Assembly: GCA_004297935.1 (NCBI GenBank)
Contig: SCRE01000021.1
Span: forward strand, 124,001 to 188,000
Source: Microbacteriaceae bacterium
Lineage (GTDB): Bacteria > Actinomycetota > Actinomycetes > Actinomycetales > Microbacteriaceae
Direction of reading: 5' to 3'
DNA: 64,000 bases
Part shown: positions 7,409-17,600 of the stretch, in pieces
Layout: every line of letters begins with the position of its first letter
Numbering within the stretch: the stretch's first letter is position 1
Position numbers and translations under genes: made by a program
The notes under the pieces: model-generated
What the model was told of the DNA's origin: nothing
The model's input: the letters and a program-made list of their open reading frames with translations, nothing else
Database searches by the model: none

Positions 7409-8773
7409 TCAGGCGCTGAGGAAGCTGAGCAGGTCGTGGCGGGTCAGCACGGCGACGGGCTTGCCGGCATCCGTCACGAGCAGCGCGTTGGCACCGGTCA
7501 GAGCGGCGCGGGCGGCCCTGACCGGCTCGTTCACACCGATCAGCGGAAGCGGCTCTCCCGCGAAGTCGCCCACCTTGTCACCCATCTGCGCCTGCCCGAC
7601 GAACACCTGCTCGAGCAGCACGTGCTCGTCGAGGGCGCCGACCACTTCCCCGATCACCACCGGCGGCTCGGCGCTCAGGACCGGCAGCTGGGACACCCCG
7701 AACTCGGTCATGATCTGCACCGCGTCGCGCACCGTGTCGCTCGGATGCGCGTGCACCAGATCCGGCAGCGCACCGGTCTTCGTCTTGATGACGTCGCGCA
7801 CCGTCGCCTCATCGGCGACATCGCTGAAGCCGTAGGAGCGCATCCATTTGTCGTTGAAGATCTTGCCGAGGTAGCCGCGCCCGCCGTCCGGCAGCAGCAC
7901 CACGACGATGTCGTCCGCACCGAGGGTCACGGCCGTCTTCAGTGCCGCGACAACGGCCATACCGCTGGATCCGCCGACGAGCAATCCCTCCTCAAGGGCG
8001 AGTCGGCGGGTCATCGCGAACGATTCGGCATCCGTCACCGGGATCACCTCGTCGACGACCGACGGGTCGTACGCGCCCGGCCAGAAGTCCTCGCCGACAC
8101 CCTCGACCAGATATGGGCGACCGGTACCACCCGAGTAGACGGAGCCCTCCGGATCGGCACCGATGATGCGCACCCGACCTGCCGACGCCTCCTTCAGATA
8201 CCGGCCCGTTCCGCTGATCGTGCCGCCGGTGCCGACCCCGGCGACGAAGTGCGTCACGCGCTGATCGGTGTCGCGCCAGATCTCCGGGCCGGTGGTCTCG
8301 TAGTGGCTGAGCGGCCCGTTCGGGTTGAAGTACTGGTTCGGTTTGAACGCGCCGGGGATCTCGGCCGCCAGCCGGTCCGACACGCTGTAGTAGGAATCCG
8401 GATGCTCGGGAGGAACGGATGTCGGCGTCACCACGATCTCGGCGCCGTACGCCGTGAGCACGTTGCGCTTGTCCTCGCCGACCTTGTCCGGCAGCACGAA
8501 CACGCAGCGATAGCCGCGCTGCTGGGCGACCAGCGCGAGGCCGACGCCGGTGTTGCCACTGGTCGGCTCCACGATGGTGCCGCCCGGCTTCAGCAGGCCG
8601 TCGCGCTCGGCCGCATCGATGATCCGGGTGGCAATGCGATCCTTCGACGAGCCGCCCGGGTTCAGGTACTCGACCTTGACCAGCACGGTGGCGCTGACCT
8701 CTCCCGTCACGCGGTGCAGCCGGACGAGCGGAGTATTGCCGATGAGGTCGAGGATGCTGTCAGCGATGTTCAT
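7409..8773 (-). CDS. cbs: Cystathionine beta-synthase
   Basis: 454 residues. The PLP-binding lysine is K44 in GGSSKDR, followed by the phosphate/substrate loop TSGNTG and the GTGGTISG cofactor loop near 190. An extended C-terminal part (about 330-454) has two CBS motifs (a DTVRDAVQIMTEFGVSQLPV block and a final PVAVLTRHDLLSFL block), the nucleotide-sensing regulatory pair. It condenses serine (or O-acetylserine) with homocysteine to give cystathionine in the cytoplasm. The downstream metB-like gene provides the next step. Length and architecture match actinobacterial CBS (the haem domain of animal CBS is absent). Confidence 0.93.
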   Translation of the reverse strand: MNIADSILDLIGNTPLVRLHRVTGEVSATVLVKVEYLNPGGSSKDRIATRIIDAAERDGLLKPGGTIVEPTSGNTGVGLALVAQQRGYRCVFVLPDKVGEDKRNVLTAYGAEIVVTPTSVPPEHPDSYYSVSDRLAAEIPGAFKPNQYFNPNGPLSHYETTGPEIWRDTDQRVTHFVAGVGTGGTISGTGRYLKEASAGRVRIIGADPEGSVYSGGTGRPYLVEGVGEDFWPGAYDPSVVDEVIPVTDAESFAMTRRLALEEGLLVGGSSGMAVVAALKTAVTLGADDIVVVLLPDGGRGYLGKIFNDKWMRSYGFSDVADEATVRDVIKTKTGALPDLVHAHPSDTVRDAVQIMTEFGVSQLPVLSAEPPVVIGEVVGALDEHVLLEQVFVGQAQMGDKVGDFAGEPLPLIGVNEPVRAARAALTGANALLVTDAGKPVAVLTRHDLLSFLSA

Positions 8774-8881
8774 GCGCGACTTCTTTCGATACGGCCATCC
8801 AAAAAGTGTATGCCGTCCGGACGGAACGGTAGCCGCAGGTCGCGCCGCGACGTGTCCTCCCGTTCTTCTCGACGACCCCGA

Positions 8882-9286
8882 CTAAACGCGCAGGGGCTCC
8901 ACCGTCTGCCCGGTGACGTCAGCGACAAGCTCGAAGTCCTTGTCGACGTGAAGCACTGCAAGCCCCGCAAGCTCGGCACACGCGGCGATCAACAGGTCAG
9001 GGATCGACACAGCGCGGTGCTGTCCCCGGTCGGCGAGCAACAGCTGAACCTGTAGCGCCCGGTCTTCGATCGCGGGCGTCAGGTACTCGACCGGCATCGC
9101 ATTCAGTGGAGGTCGCCGGAATACATCGCGGCCCTGGACTCCCGATCGAGCGGAGTACCCGACTTCCAGCCGCGTCACGGTAGTGACCCGCACCAGACCG
9201 CGCTGAATTCGGGACGCCCACGCTTCGGCGTCGACGGATTGCCCCAGGCGGACCAACGCAGACTTATCGATCAACCAGCCTGTCAC
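8882..9286 (-). CDS. vapC: PIN-domain ribonuclease toxin (VapC family)
   Basis: 134 residues, the normal VapC size. The four acidic residues of the PIN active site are present: D7 (WLIDKSAL), E41 (RLEVGYSA), D97 (SIPDLLIAA) and D115/D117 ([10 protein letters not shown]). VapC toxins are Mg-dependent RNases that cleave tRNA or rRNA. The ATG overlaps the stop of the antitoxin gene by 4 bases, the usual coupling. All catalytic residues remain, so it is likely active and restrained by its antitoxin. Confidence 0.9.
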   Translation of the reverse strand: MTGWLIDKSALVRLGQSVDAEAWASRIQRGLVRVTTVTRLEVGYSARSGVQGRDVFRRPPLNAMPVEYLTPAIEDRALQVQLLLADRGQHRAVSIPDLLIAACAELAGLAVLHVDKDFELVADVTGQTVEPLRV

Positions 9287-9501
9287 TCCCAGGCACCAGT
9301 CATGACGCCCTCGTCTCCAAGATCGGCAAACTCCTCACCGAACGCCTTCAGTTGCGCCACAGACAACGGCTCTTCGCCAGCTGCGTCCTGCGCAAGCCGT
9401 CGCCGAAGATATTCGGAACGCGAGATGCCGAGCTTGGCCGCACGTACGTCGATGCCTCTGAGCACGTCTTCTGGAACCCCGCGAATCAGCAGATCACTCA
9501 T
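9283..9501 (-). CDS. vapB: Antitoxin of the adjacent PIN toxin, ribbon-helix-helix FitA/VapB type
   Basis: 72 residues from the ATG at 9501, which has GAAGG 8 bases upstream; the longer frame (to 9543) adds an unlikely 14-residue leader. The N-terminus [21 protein letters not shown] and the following [14 protein letters not shown] match FitA-like RHH DNA-binding antitoxins. The acidic C-terminus ([10 protein letters not shown]) should wrap the toxin. It lies upstream of and overlaps vapC. Such antitoxins repress their own promoter, which would be in 9502-9575. Confidence 0.86.
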   Translation of the reverse strand: MSDLLIRGVPEDVLRGIDVRAAKLGISRSEYLRRRLAQDAAGEEPLSVAQLKAFGEEFADLGDEGVMTGAWE

Positions 9502-9575
9502 CTGTATGCCTTCTTTCAACCCTTCGCTATCACTTGATATCATATCCGAATCGCACGGTGCTGGGGCCGTGGCGC

Positions 9576-11546
9576 TTATTCGTTTGCACCCACCTCGGCG
9601 CCCGGCCCGGTGAAGACCGACCGGGCGGTCTGCAGTTCGACCACGATGCCAGCCAATTGCGCATCATCGGGCAGCGTGAGCTCTGCCGGGCTGCGACCCG
9701 CGTGCAGGTCAGCAGACAGCTGGTCCATCGCGGCCGCGATCACGCGCACCACGTCGTCGGAGGGCGCCGGAGCGCCGAGCGTGACACGCGTGGCGGCCGC
9801 GGTGATCGCATCCGTCAATCGTTCGAGCGCGACGATCGCCGGCCACCAGACGGAGGCCCGGGTGCTGATCGGCGGCGGCTCGGCAAACGCCTGCTGCAGC
9901 GCGGTGCGCACGTCGGAGAGACGTCGATAGGCGCGGCGGCGCGCGGAAGAGCGCACGCTGCCGTCAGGCCCGAAGGCCACTCGCAGATAGCCGGTCACGT
10001 CATCCAGCGCCGTGGCGATCCGGTCGCCGATCACCGTGCGTGAACGCCATACGCCGGGCCACGGCAGGTAGCCGACCAGCAGTACGATGGCGCAGCCGAT
10101 CGCCGTGTCCGTCACGCGGGAGAGCACGAGCAGGTAGTCACCCCGGTTCACCAGGTCGAGTTGCAGCACGATCAGCGGAGTGAGGAACGTCGCGAACAGG
10201 CCGTAGTTGCGCCGAATGGTGATCGGTAGCAGCACCGCGAACAGGGCCATGACGAGCAGGATCGGCACGCCGTACGGCACGAACACGATTGCGACCGTGC
10301 CGATCAGCACACCGACGACGGTGCCGAGCCCGCGCTGCACCGCCCGTGCGAAGACCGAGCCGAAGTCCGGCTTGAGCGTGACGGCGACGGTGAGCGTGAC
10401 CCAGTAGATGTGCTCGAGCGGCAGCACCAGGGCGAACACCTCAGCCACCCCCAGGCAGAGGACGAGGCGCAGGATCGGCAGCCAGGTCGTCGCACCCCCG
10501 GTTGCGGCGTCGCGCAGCGACACCATCCGGTCACGCAGTCGCGGCCGCGACGATGGCCCCGACGGCGACATGAGCACCCCCGGAGCCGCTCCGGACAGGA
10601 TGGCGAAGAGAGCACCCAGCCGGCGCTCCAGCGCGGCGAGCGCCGCCGTCGACCCGACCAGCGAGCGGATGGCGGCCGTGGCCGGAGCATCCTCATACCG
10701 TCGCCCGTCGCTCGCGTGCGGTACGCTGCCGTCAAGCACGTGGTCCGCGGCCTTCCGCATCGCTGCTGGCAACTCGGCGGGGATCGGGCTGCGATTGCGG
10801 ATCAGGACCATCGTCGTTTCGACGACAGGTGTCACGGCGTTGAGCAGCGCGGCCAGCCTGCGCACCCGTGGATCGCGGCCGCCCGCGCGTGCCCGAGAAG
10901 CGACGACCGTGTCATAGGCGGTGTTCATCGCCGTGGTCAACTCCTGCCGCGCGGGCTCGACCCGCTGACCACCGGATGCTCCCATCAACGCCGCGAGGGC
11001 ACGGAACACGGCTGCCACCGCCACCCGCTCCGGTACCGTGACGCGCCCGATGCCGCCGAGCACCGCCAGCAGAACCGCCCATGCCGCGCCGAGCAGGTAC
11101 ACGAGCGGCGGCAGCCACCACTCGCTCTCGATGAAGCCCACGCTGGAGGCGACGATCAGATAGACGAGAAACTGCAGGCTCGCAACGGATGCCACGTTGC
11201 TGAGCACGCTGACCAGCCCGCCGACCAGCGCGGCTGCCAACAGCACGACAAGCGCCAACGAGGCATTACCGAGCACCAGCCCACCGATCGCGAACCCGCC
11301 CGCGCCCGCAATAGCGACCGCGCTCATTCGTCGAGCGCGAGCGCGGTAGGGGCCGCCCTGATCGGACAGCGACGCGGCCATCGCACCCATCGAGGCCAGC
11401 AAGCCGAAACCGAGTTCACCCGCCGCCATGCCGACCGCCACCGGGCCGACGACCGCGATGCCCATGCGCACCGCGAGGCCCCACGGAATTGGCGCCGGCC
11501 TGGGGCGAAGCAACTGGCCGACCCACCCCAGCGCCGGTGTCTTCAT
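9576..11546 (-). CDS. FUSC-family membrane protein (aromatic acid exporter/YccS-like)
   Basis: 656 residues with the duplicated architecture of the FUSC family: a hydrophobic N-terminal half (about six membrane segments, residues 25-175), a cytoplasmic linker (about 180-360), a second membrane block (about 365-510) and a cytoplasmic C-terminal tail. FUSC members resemble the p-hydroxybenzoic acid exporter AaeB and plant aluminium-activated malate channels and are thought to export aromatic or organic acids. No partner membrane fusion protein is encoded nearby. It lies 94 bp downstream of the giant gene on the same strand, but a functional link is not implied by sequence. Confidence 0.82.
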   Translation of the reverse strand: MKTPALGWVGQLLRPRPAPIPWGLAVRMGIAVVGPVAVGMAAGELGFGLLASMGAMAASLSDQGGPYRARARRMSAVAIAGAGGFAIGGLVLGNASLALVVLLAAALVGGLVSVLSNVASVASLQFLVYLIVASSVGFIESEWWLPPLVYLLGAAWAVLLAVLGGIGRVTVPERVAVAAVFRALAALMGASGGQRVEPARQELTTAMNTAYDTVVASRARAGGRDPRVRRLAALLNAVTPVVETTMVLIRNRSPIPAELPAAMRKAADHVLDGSVPHASDGRRYEDAPATAAIRSLVGSTAALAALERRLGALFAILSGAAPGVLMSPSGPSSRPRLRDRMVSLRDAATGGATTWLPILRLVLCLGVAEVFALVLPLEHIYWVTLTVAVTLKPDFGSVFARAVQRGLGTVVGVLIGTVAIVFVPYGVPILLVMALFAVLLPITIRRNYGLFATFLTPLIVLQLDLVNRGDYLLVLSRVTDTAIGCAIVLLVGYLPWPGVWRSRTVIGDRIATALDDVTGYLRVAFGPDGSVRSSARRRAYRRLSDVRTALQQAFAEPPPISTRASVWWPAIVALERLTDAITAAATRVTLGAPAPSDDVVRVIAAAMDQLSADLHAGRSPAELTLPDDAQLAGIVVELQTARSVFTGPGAEVGANE

Positions 11547-11612
11547 TGCGCCAGTTTAAGCGGTCGTGGTGCCGTCTCTCCGGTTGGCGGCGAGGGAACG
11601 TTCCGCGCGCGA

Positions 11613-11640
11613 AGCCTGGAGGCTGCGTCGCGTGGCGACG
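11613..11640 (-). terminator. GC-rich hairpins just after the giant gene
   Basis: Two compact dyads follow the giant gene's stop codon: CGTCGC-GTG-GCGACG (11626-11640) and AGCCT-GG-AGGCT (11613-11624). Neither is followed by a T-run, so an intrinsic terminator is uncertain; they could instead pause or stabilise the 3' end of the 36-kb transcript. Confidence 0.35.
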
Positions 11641-14600
11641 TCAGCGGGAGCGGCCGGTCTCGCGTCGTCGTCGCGGCCGCGCACGCCGTACGCCGACCCC
11701 GAGCAGCACAAGGCCCATGACAAGCGCCGCGAGTAGTGTGGGAAACGACGGCGACTCATCCGTGATGTCGCTTTTGCCGCGAGACGAGGAGGGCAGCGCG
11801 GGAGAGGCGGAGGCCGCCCTTGCCGCTCGCGCGGGCGCCGGACCCAGCGAGACGCCTTCGACGCCACTGACCGCGCCCATCGGGATGGCTCTCCTGTGCG
11901 CGCCTGTGGCGCGCACAGACACCACGGCCGAAACGTCTGCGCTCGGCTCCTCGGCGCTGCCACCGGTGGATCCGACCGTGGAAACCGCCGGGACGGATCC
12001 GGCCACCTGTGGGAGCAGCCGTCGCTGCCCTACGGCGAGTGTCGGCAGCATCACGTCTCCGTAGGCCGCGCTGACTCCGTGGGACAGGCCGAGGCGGTGT
12101 CCGATCTCGTGCACCAGCACCGAGAGCAGGTCGACCCGCCCGGCGGCCGCTCCCCCGGCGAGCGCGACATAGTCGCTCCCGTCATCGGTGAAGGCGGCAT
12201 TCGTGATGCCGGTGTACCAGCCGAATCCGGCGGCGCCGGCATCCAGATAGACGGTCGTTCCGATGGTGTCGCCGTATTCGCCACCGGGCAGCGTGGTGAT
12301 CACGAAACGGGTGGCGTTCAGCGTCGCCAGGTCGGCACCGTGGGCGGCCCAGTCGGCTTCTGCTTCGGCGACTACCGGGGCGAGCTCGCTCGCGGTCAAC
12401 GGCTGCGTCGACGTCGCGATCTGAGGCGATGCGGCGGCGAGGAGGGTCGTGCCGAGCGTCGGCGGGATGAGGCTCACCTCGGCGTTGTTCCACGTGTTCA
12501 ACTGAATCTGCAGGTTGTTGATCGTGGTCGCGTTGCCGCTCGCCAAGGCCGCGTCTACAGCGGCGACGAGCTGCGTCGCGGTGTACGGGTAGTCGATGAA
12601 CTGGCTCGTCGTGCCCAGCAACGCCGCGATCGCCTGCCGCAACAGCGCATCGATGCCGCCACCGCCGGTGTTCAGCTCCTGCAGCAGGGTCACGCCCGAG
12701 TATGCGGCCGGCAGCGGGCCGAACACGGCCGTCACCGGCAGGCTCGGCGAGAACACGTACGAGCCGTCGGCGTTGACCGGCCAGGAACCCGTGTGATTCT
12801 TCCAGTAGCCGATGGTGAGACCCTGTCCGGCGGCCTCGCCGTAATAGCCGGCCACATCGCTCGCCGTCGCGGTCTGCGCGGTGGTGGGCTGGGTGACGAG
12901 CACGGTGGCCGTGTTCCGGTAGGCGCCCGGCAGCACGATGGTCGTCGCACTGAACAGCCAGGTCTCTCCGACATCCAGCAGCCCGTTGTGGTTGGTGTCG
13001 CCGACGTTGTATTGCACGCCGTTGTACGTGACAAGAACGGGCTGCGGACTGAACGGCGTGGCTGATCCCCCGCCGTTGTCATCGATCAGCGAGGTGAGCG
13101 TCACCGGGCAATTGCCGGTGTTGGTGACCAGGTAGGTCCACACGGCCGTCTGACCGATCAGCAGTTCCTTGGCCGGCTGGGTGTTGGCATCCTCGATGGT
13201 GGTGGGATGCCACGGGTCGAGTGCGTCCACCGCCTTGTCGATCGTCACCGCAGGCCGATAGCCGAACGAGTAGTTGAGGTCGTTGGCCCAGACCGTGGTC
13301 GGTGTCGCGCCGACCGTCGTTCCAGAGACCAGGACCACGTTCGCATAGAGGCCGACCGGCGCCACGCGGGATGCGGTGTACTGCCACACCTCACCGGGGT
13401 CGAGCTGCTCGTTGTCGTTGGTGTCGCCGATGTTGTGGATGCCGTCGCCGCCGAGCACGGGCACCGGGTGGAGCGGGCTCGCCGCCCCGCCGTTGTCGTC
13501 GACGATGGTGATGTTCTGCAGCGGGCTGCCGGTGGTGGCGGACACCAGATAGGTGAACGTGTCGGTGCCGCCCGCCGCGACGATCAGCGGAGTGTGCGGG
13601 TTGCGTTCGATCTGGCCGCCGAGCTCCTTGGTGACGGTGATGCCGGGCGCGGTGCCGAACAGGTTCGCGGACGTCGTGGCGCACAGTTGCACCGAGGTAT
13701 CGGCGCACATGCTCGGCAGGTTCGGTTCGCTCGGCACGTTGGCCAGCACCGTCGCGGTGTTCGTGTACTGCCCGAGCGGCACCGTGCCAGTGGCCTCGAA
13801 CAGCCACGTCTCACCGGGATCGAGCATGCCGTTGTGGTTCGTGTCGCCGGCGATGAAGCCACTGACGTCCATGACCGGATCGACGCCGAAGCCGCACCCG
13901 GGGCATCCGCCTCCGTCGTCCATCAGGCCGACCACATCGAGCGAGGTGGTGCCGGTGTTCGTGACCAGGTAGCTCCAGGTGACCGTCGACCCGGCGAGCA
14001 GGATCGGGCCGGGAGCGCTGCCCGCCAGTTCGAAGCGGGTCGGATGCAGCGGGTCGGCCACATTCACGGCCTTGGTGATCATGAGGCTGCTGGTGGAGCC
14101 GTAGTAGTAGCTCGAGTCCGTCGCCGTGAGCGAGGTGCCGGCGTGCGGTTCGGTGGCGGTGACGGTCACGGTGTTGGCGTAGCTGCCTGCCCGGGTCGGA
14201 GCGGTGACGACTCCGGCCGACGTGTACTGCCACACCTCCCCGGGATCGAGCAGTCCATTGTGGTTGCCGTCGCCCACGTTGTACGAGGCGCCGTTGAACG
14301 TGACGAGCACGGGCGCCGGGGTGAACGACGTGCCGCCCCCGTTGTCGTCGCTGATGCCGGTGACCTTCACCGGGACGTTGCCGGAGGTCGTCACCTGGTA
14401 GGTCCAGGTCACAGGCGAGCCGACCGGCAGGTACACCGGGTTCGACGCGGTGTCGTGCACGCCGTCAGTGAACTTCTGCACCTGGATGCTCGGCGCCGTG
14501 CCGAAGTAGCACGCGAGGCTGGTCGCGCTGTAGGTCTTGCTGCCGACCGTGGCGACCAGCAGCACGGTGTTGCAGTGCAAGCCCTGAGCCGCGGTGGAGG

Positions 14601-17600
14601 CAGCCGAGGTGAAGACCCACACCTCCTTCTTGTCCATGACTCCGTTGCCGTTGCTGTCGCCGGAGGAATACACCGGGTGGAAGAAGCCGGCCGGGTTGTA
14701 CGGGTTGCCGTTGTCGTCGGTGATCGTCACCGCCGAGCTCGGAATGGTGAGACCGGTCGGGCGGGTCACCTGGTACGTGAACACGATCGTGCTGCCCGCC
14801 ACCACATACAACGGGCTGCCGGAGGACGTCCCGGTCGCACCGTTGACCGCCTTGCCGATGACCACACCGCCCGCGACGGTTCCGGTGTAGTAGGTCGGGT
14901 CGCTCGCGGTGACGGACTGTGTCGGCGTCGGCACCGTCTGCGCCGTGACAGTGGACTGGTCAGGCTGCAGCCCGGCGGTCGCGGTGATCGTCAACACGCC
15001 GGCCGAGGTGTACAGCCAGGTCTGACCGGGTTGCAGGATGCCGGTGCAGCCGCCGGTCACGGCGCAGACGGGGTGGAATCCGTGCGTCGTGTCGGTGACG
15101 ACCACGTCGGTCAACGCCACCGGAGACGTGTTGGTCACGAGGTAGGTGTAGACGACGGCGTTGCCGACCGTGACGTAGGCGCCCGGCGGGGTGTTGGCAT
15201 CCTCGTACGGGGTAGGGGCGGTGGGCACCGCAGCGTTCACCGCGGTGTGCAGCCCGATGCTCGGCCCGACGCCGGTGTAGACGGCGATGTCGGTGGCGGT
15301 GATCGTGCGTCCGCCCGCGGTCACCGTCGCGACCGCGGTGTTCAGGTGTTGCCCGAGCTGCGCGGTGGTGGTCCACAGGTAGACCCAACCCTCGCCGGGA
15401 TCGAAGACGCCGTTGCAGTTCGTATCGCCGACGTTGTACCTGCCGCCGTCGCACGACACCAGGTCGGGCGTGAGCTGGCCGCCGAGCAGTGACGGCCCGT
15501 GCGTGTTGCCCGGGATGCCGGCGTCGTCGACGATGTTCACGATGGTGAGGCTCTGGCTGCCGGTGTCGGTGAGCAGGTACGAGAACGTGATCGTCGCGCC
15601 GGCCAGCACGGTGGGGCCGGGTGGGGTGTCGGCATCCTCTGCTGCCGTCGGGTTCCGGGGATCGACCGCGTCGATCGTCTTCACGAGCTGCAGGTCGGGC
15701 ACGATGCCGGTGTAGAAGGACTGCGAGGATGCCGTCACCGTCAGGTGGTTCGTCGCGTCGTAGCCGACCACGGTGATCGTGTTCATGTGGGTGCCGAGCA
15801 GCGCCGCGGCGGGCGAGACGGGCACGCCGGCCGAGGTGTAGAGCCAGGTCTCCCCCGGATCGAGCAGCCCGTTGCCATTGGTGTCGCCCGAGACGTACAC
15901 CGGCGTGAACGGCACTCCCCCGCCGTTGTCATCGACGATGGAGATGATGTGCAACGGGTTGTCACCCGGATCGGTGACAAGGTAGGTGAAGACCAGCGGG
16001 TGGCCGACCGCAAGGGTCTCGCCCGGCGCCACTCTCGCCTCCTCCGCGACGGTCGGGTTCGACGGGTTCGCGGCGTCGATTGCTTTGCCGACGGCGATGC
16101 GGTCGGTAGCCGTGCACGGGCAGGGCGTGTTCATCACCGCGCCGGGTGTGTTCGGCGAGGCGATCGGCCGGATGTTGGCGGTCTTGTGCACGTCGATGCC
16201 GACCCCGCCAAGGTTCTCCGGCATCGGGTTGAACGGCGGGCCCGCCTGCTGGTGCCAGCCGGCATCGTGCTGCAGCGTCAGCCCGAGCTCGCCGTACGGC
16301 TCGCCGTTGCGCGACGCGATGCCGCTGTAGGTCGTGTCGTACGCCGCGTAGCGCAGCTGAAGCGTCGGGTCGGCACCGTCGCTGGCCGACAGCGCGTACA
16401 GGAACACCGGCAGCGCCGGCTGCAGCGTGCGGCTGATCGTCGGCATGCCGAACGGCGAGAACGGCACGTAATAGCTGTTGTGGTTGCCGACCCAGTCGAT
16501 GAGGCGGTCACCGCCGGTGCCGGCGAAGAAGATGTCCTGCCCGGCACCGCCGTACGCCAGCGCCTCCCAGGCCGGGGTGCCGTACACGTCGTTGCCGGTC
16601 GGCAGGCTGAACGTTCCGTTGCCGTTGTCGACCAGGTTCGGCACCGGTCCGTCGTTCAGGCCGCCGTCCTCGAACGTGCTGGCCCGCAGGTCGACCACGT
16701 CGTTGCCGGTGCCGGCATACACCCGCACCCGGCCCATTCCGGCCACGATCCAGTCGTTGCCGAGGTCGCCGAAGATCGCCTTGTCTCCGGTGGTCGGCAT
16801 CTGCGGATCGCCGGTGCCCGGATACCACGTGGTGTCCAGCGGCATGCCCGCATCGGTCGGGTCGAAGGTGAGGAAGAAGGGCAGGCATCCGGCCTGCTGC
16901 GGTGTGCTGCCGGCGGCCCACTCGCAATCCAGCGGGTTGTAGACGCCCGGGTTCGGGTTCACCACGTCGGCGTTCAGCCAGATCTGACGGCGCGGGTCGT
17001 TGACGTTGAAGTACGACGCCTTGCCGATCTGCTCGGCGCGGCCGGCGTTGCCCGGTGCGGTGGTCGTGATCGGCACCCAGCCCATCGCGTTGCCCGGGTT
17101 GAACGGGTGGTACCAGTCGGTCTCGATCGGCGCGGTGTTCACCGCATTGCCGTTCATGTCGAAGTTGTCGGCGTATCCGACCTCGGGAGCCTCGGCTCCC
17201 GACAGCGCGGACTGTCCCGGTCCGCCGTGGATCACGCCGTCCCCCCAGCCGCCGTAGATGATGTTGTGGCCGTAGCGCGGCTGGTAGTACGGGCAGGTCT
17301 TGTCGCTCGGCGCGCAACCGGCCGCGAAGCTCGGGCTGCCGTTCGCCGCCGGATCCCAGTTGTACGGCACGAGCACGGCGGTCCAGCGCTGCGCACCCGC
17401 CACATCGATCTCCGCCTGCTGCGCGTTGCCCGGTGTGCTGATGGTCTGCGACAGCTCGGATGCCGGCACCGGTGCGATGCCGTACAGCGGCTCGCCGTAG
17501 CTGGAGCTGTTGCGGCTGGCCAGGCAGCGTCCGCCGCCGCCGATGATGCAGGTGTCGCCGCGACCGCCCGACACCCAGTTGTCGCCGTAGCCGAGGATGA

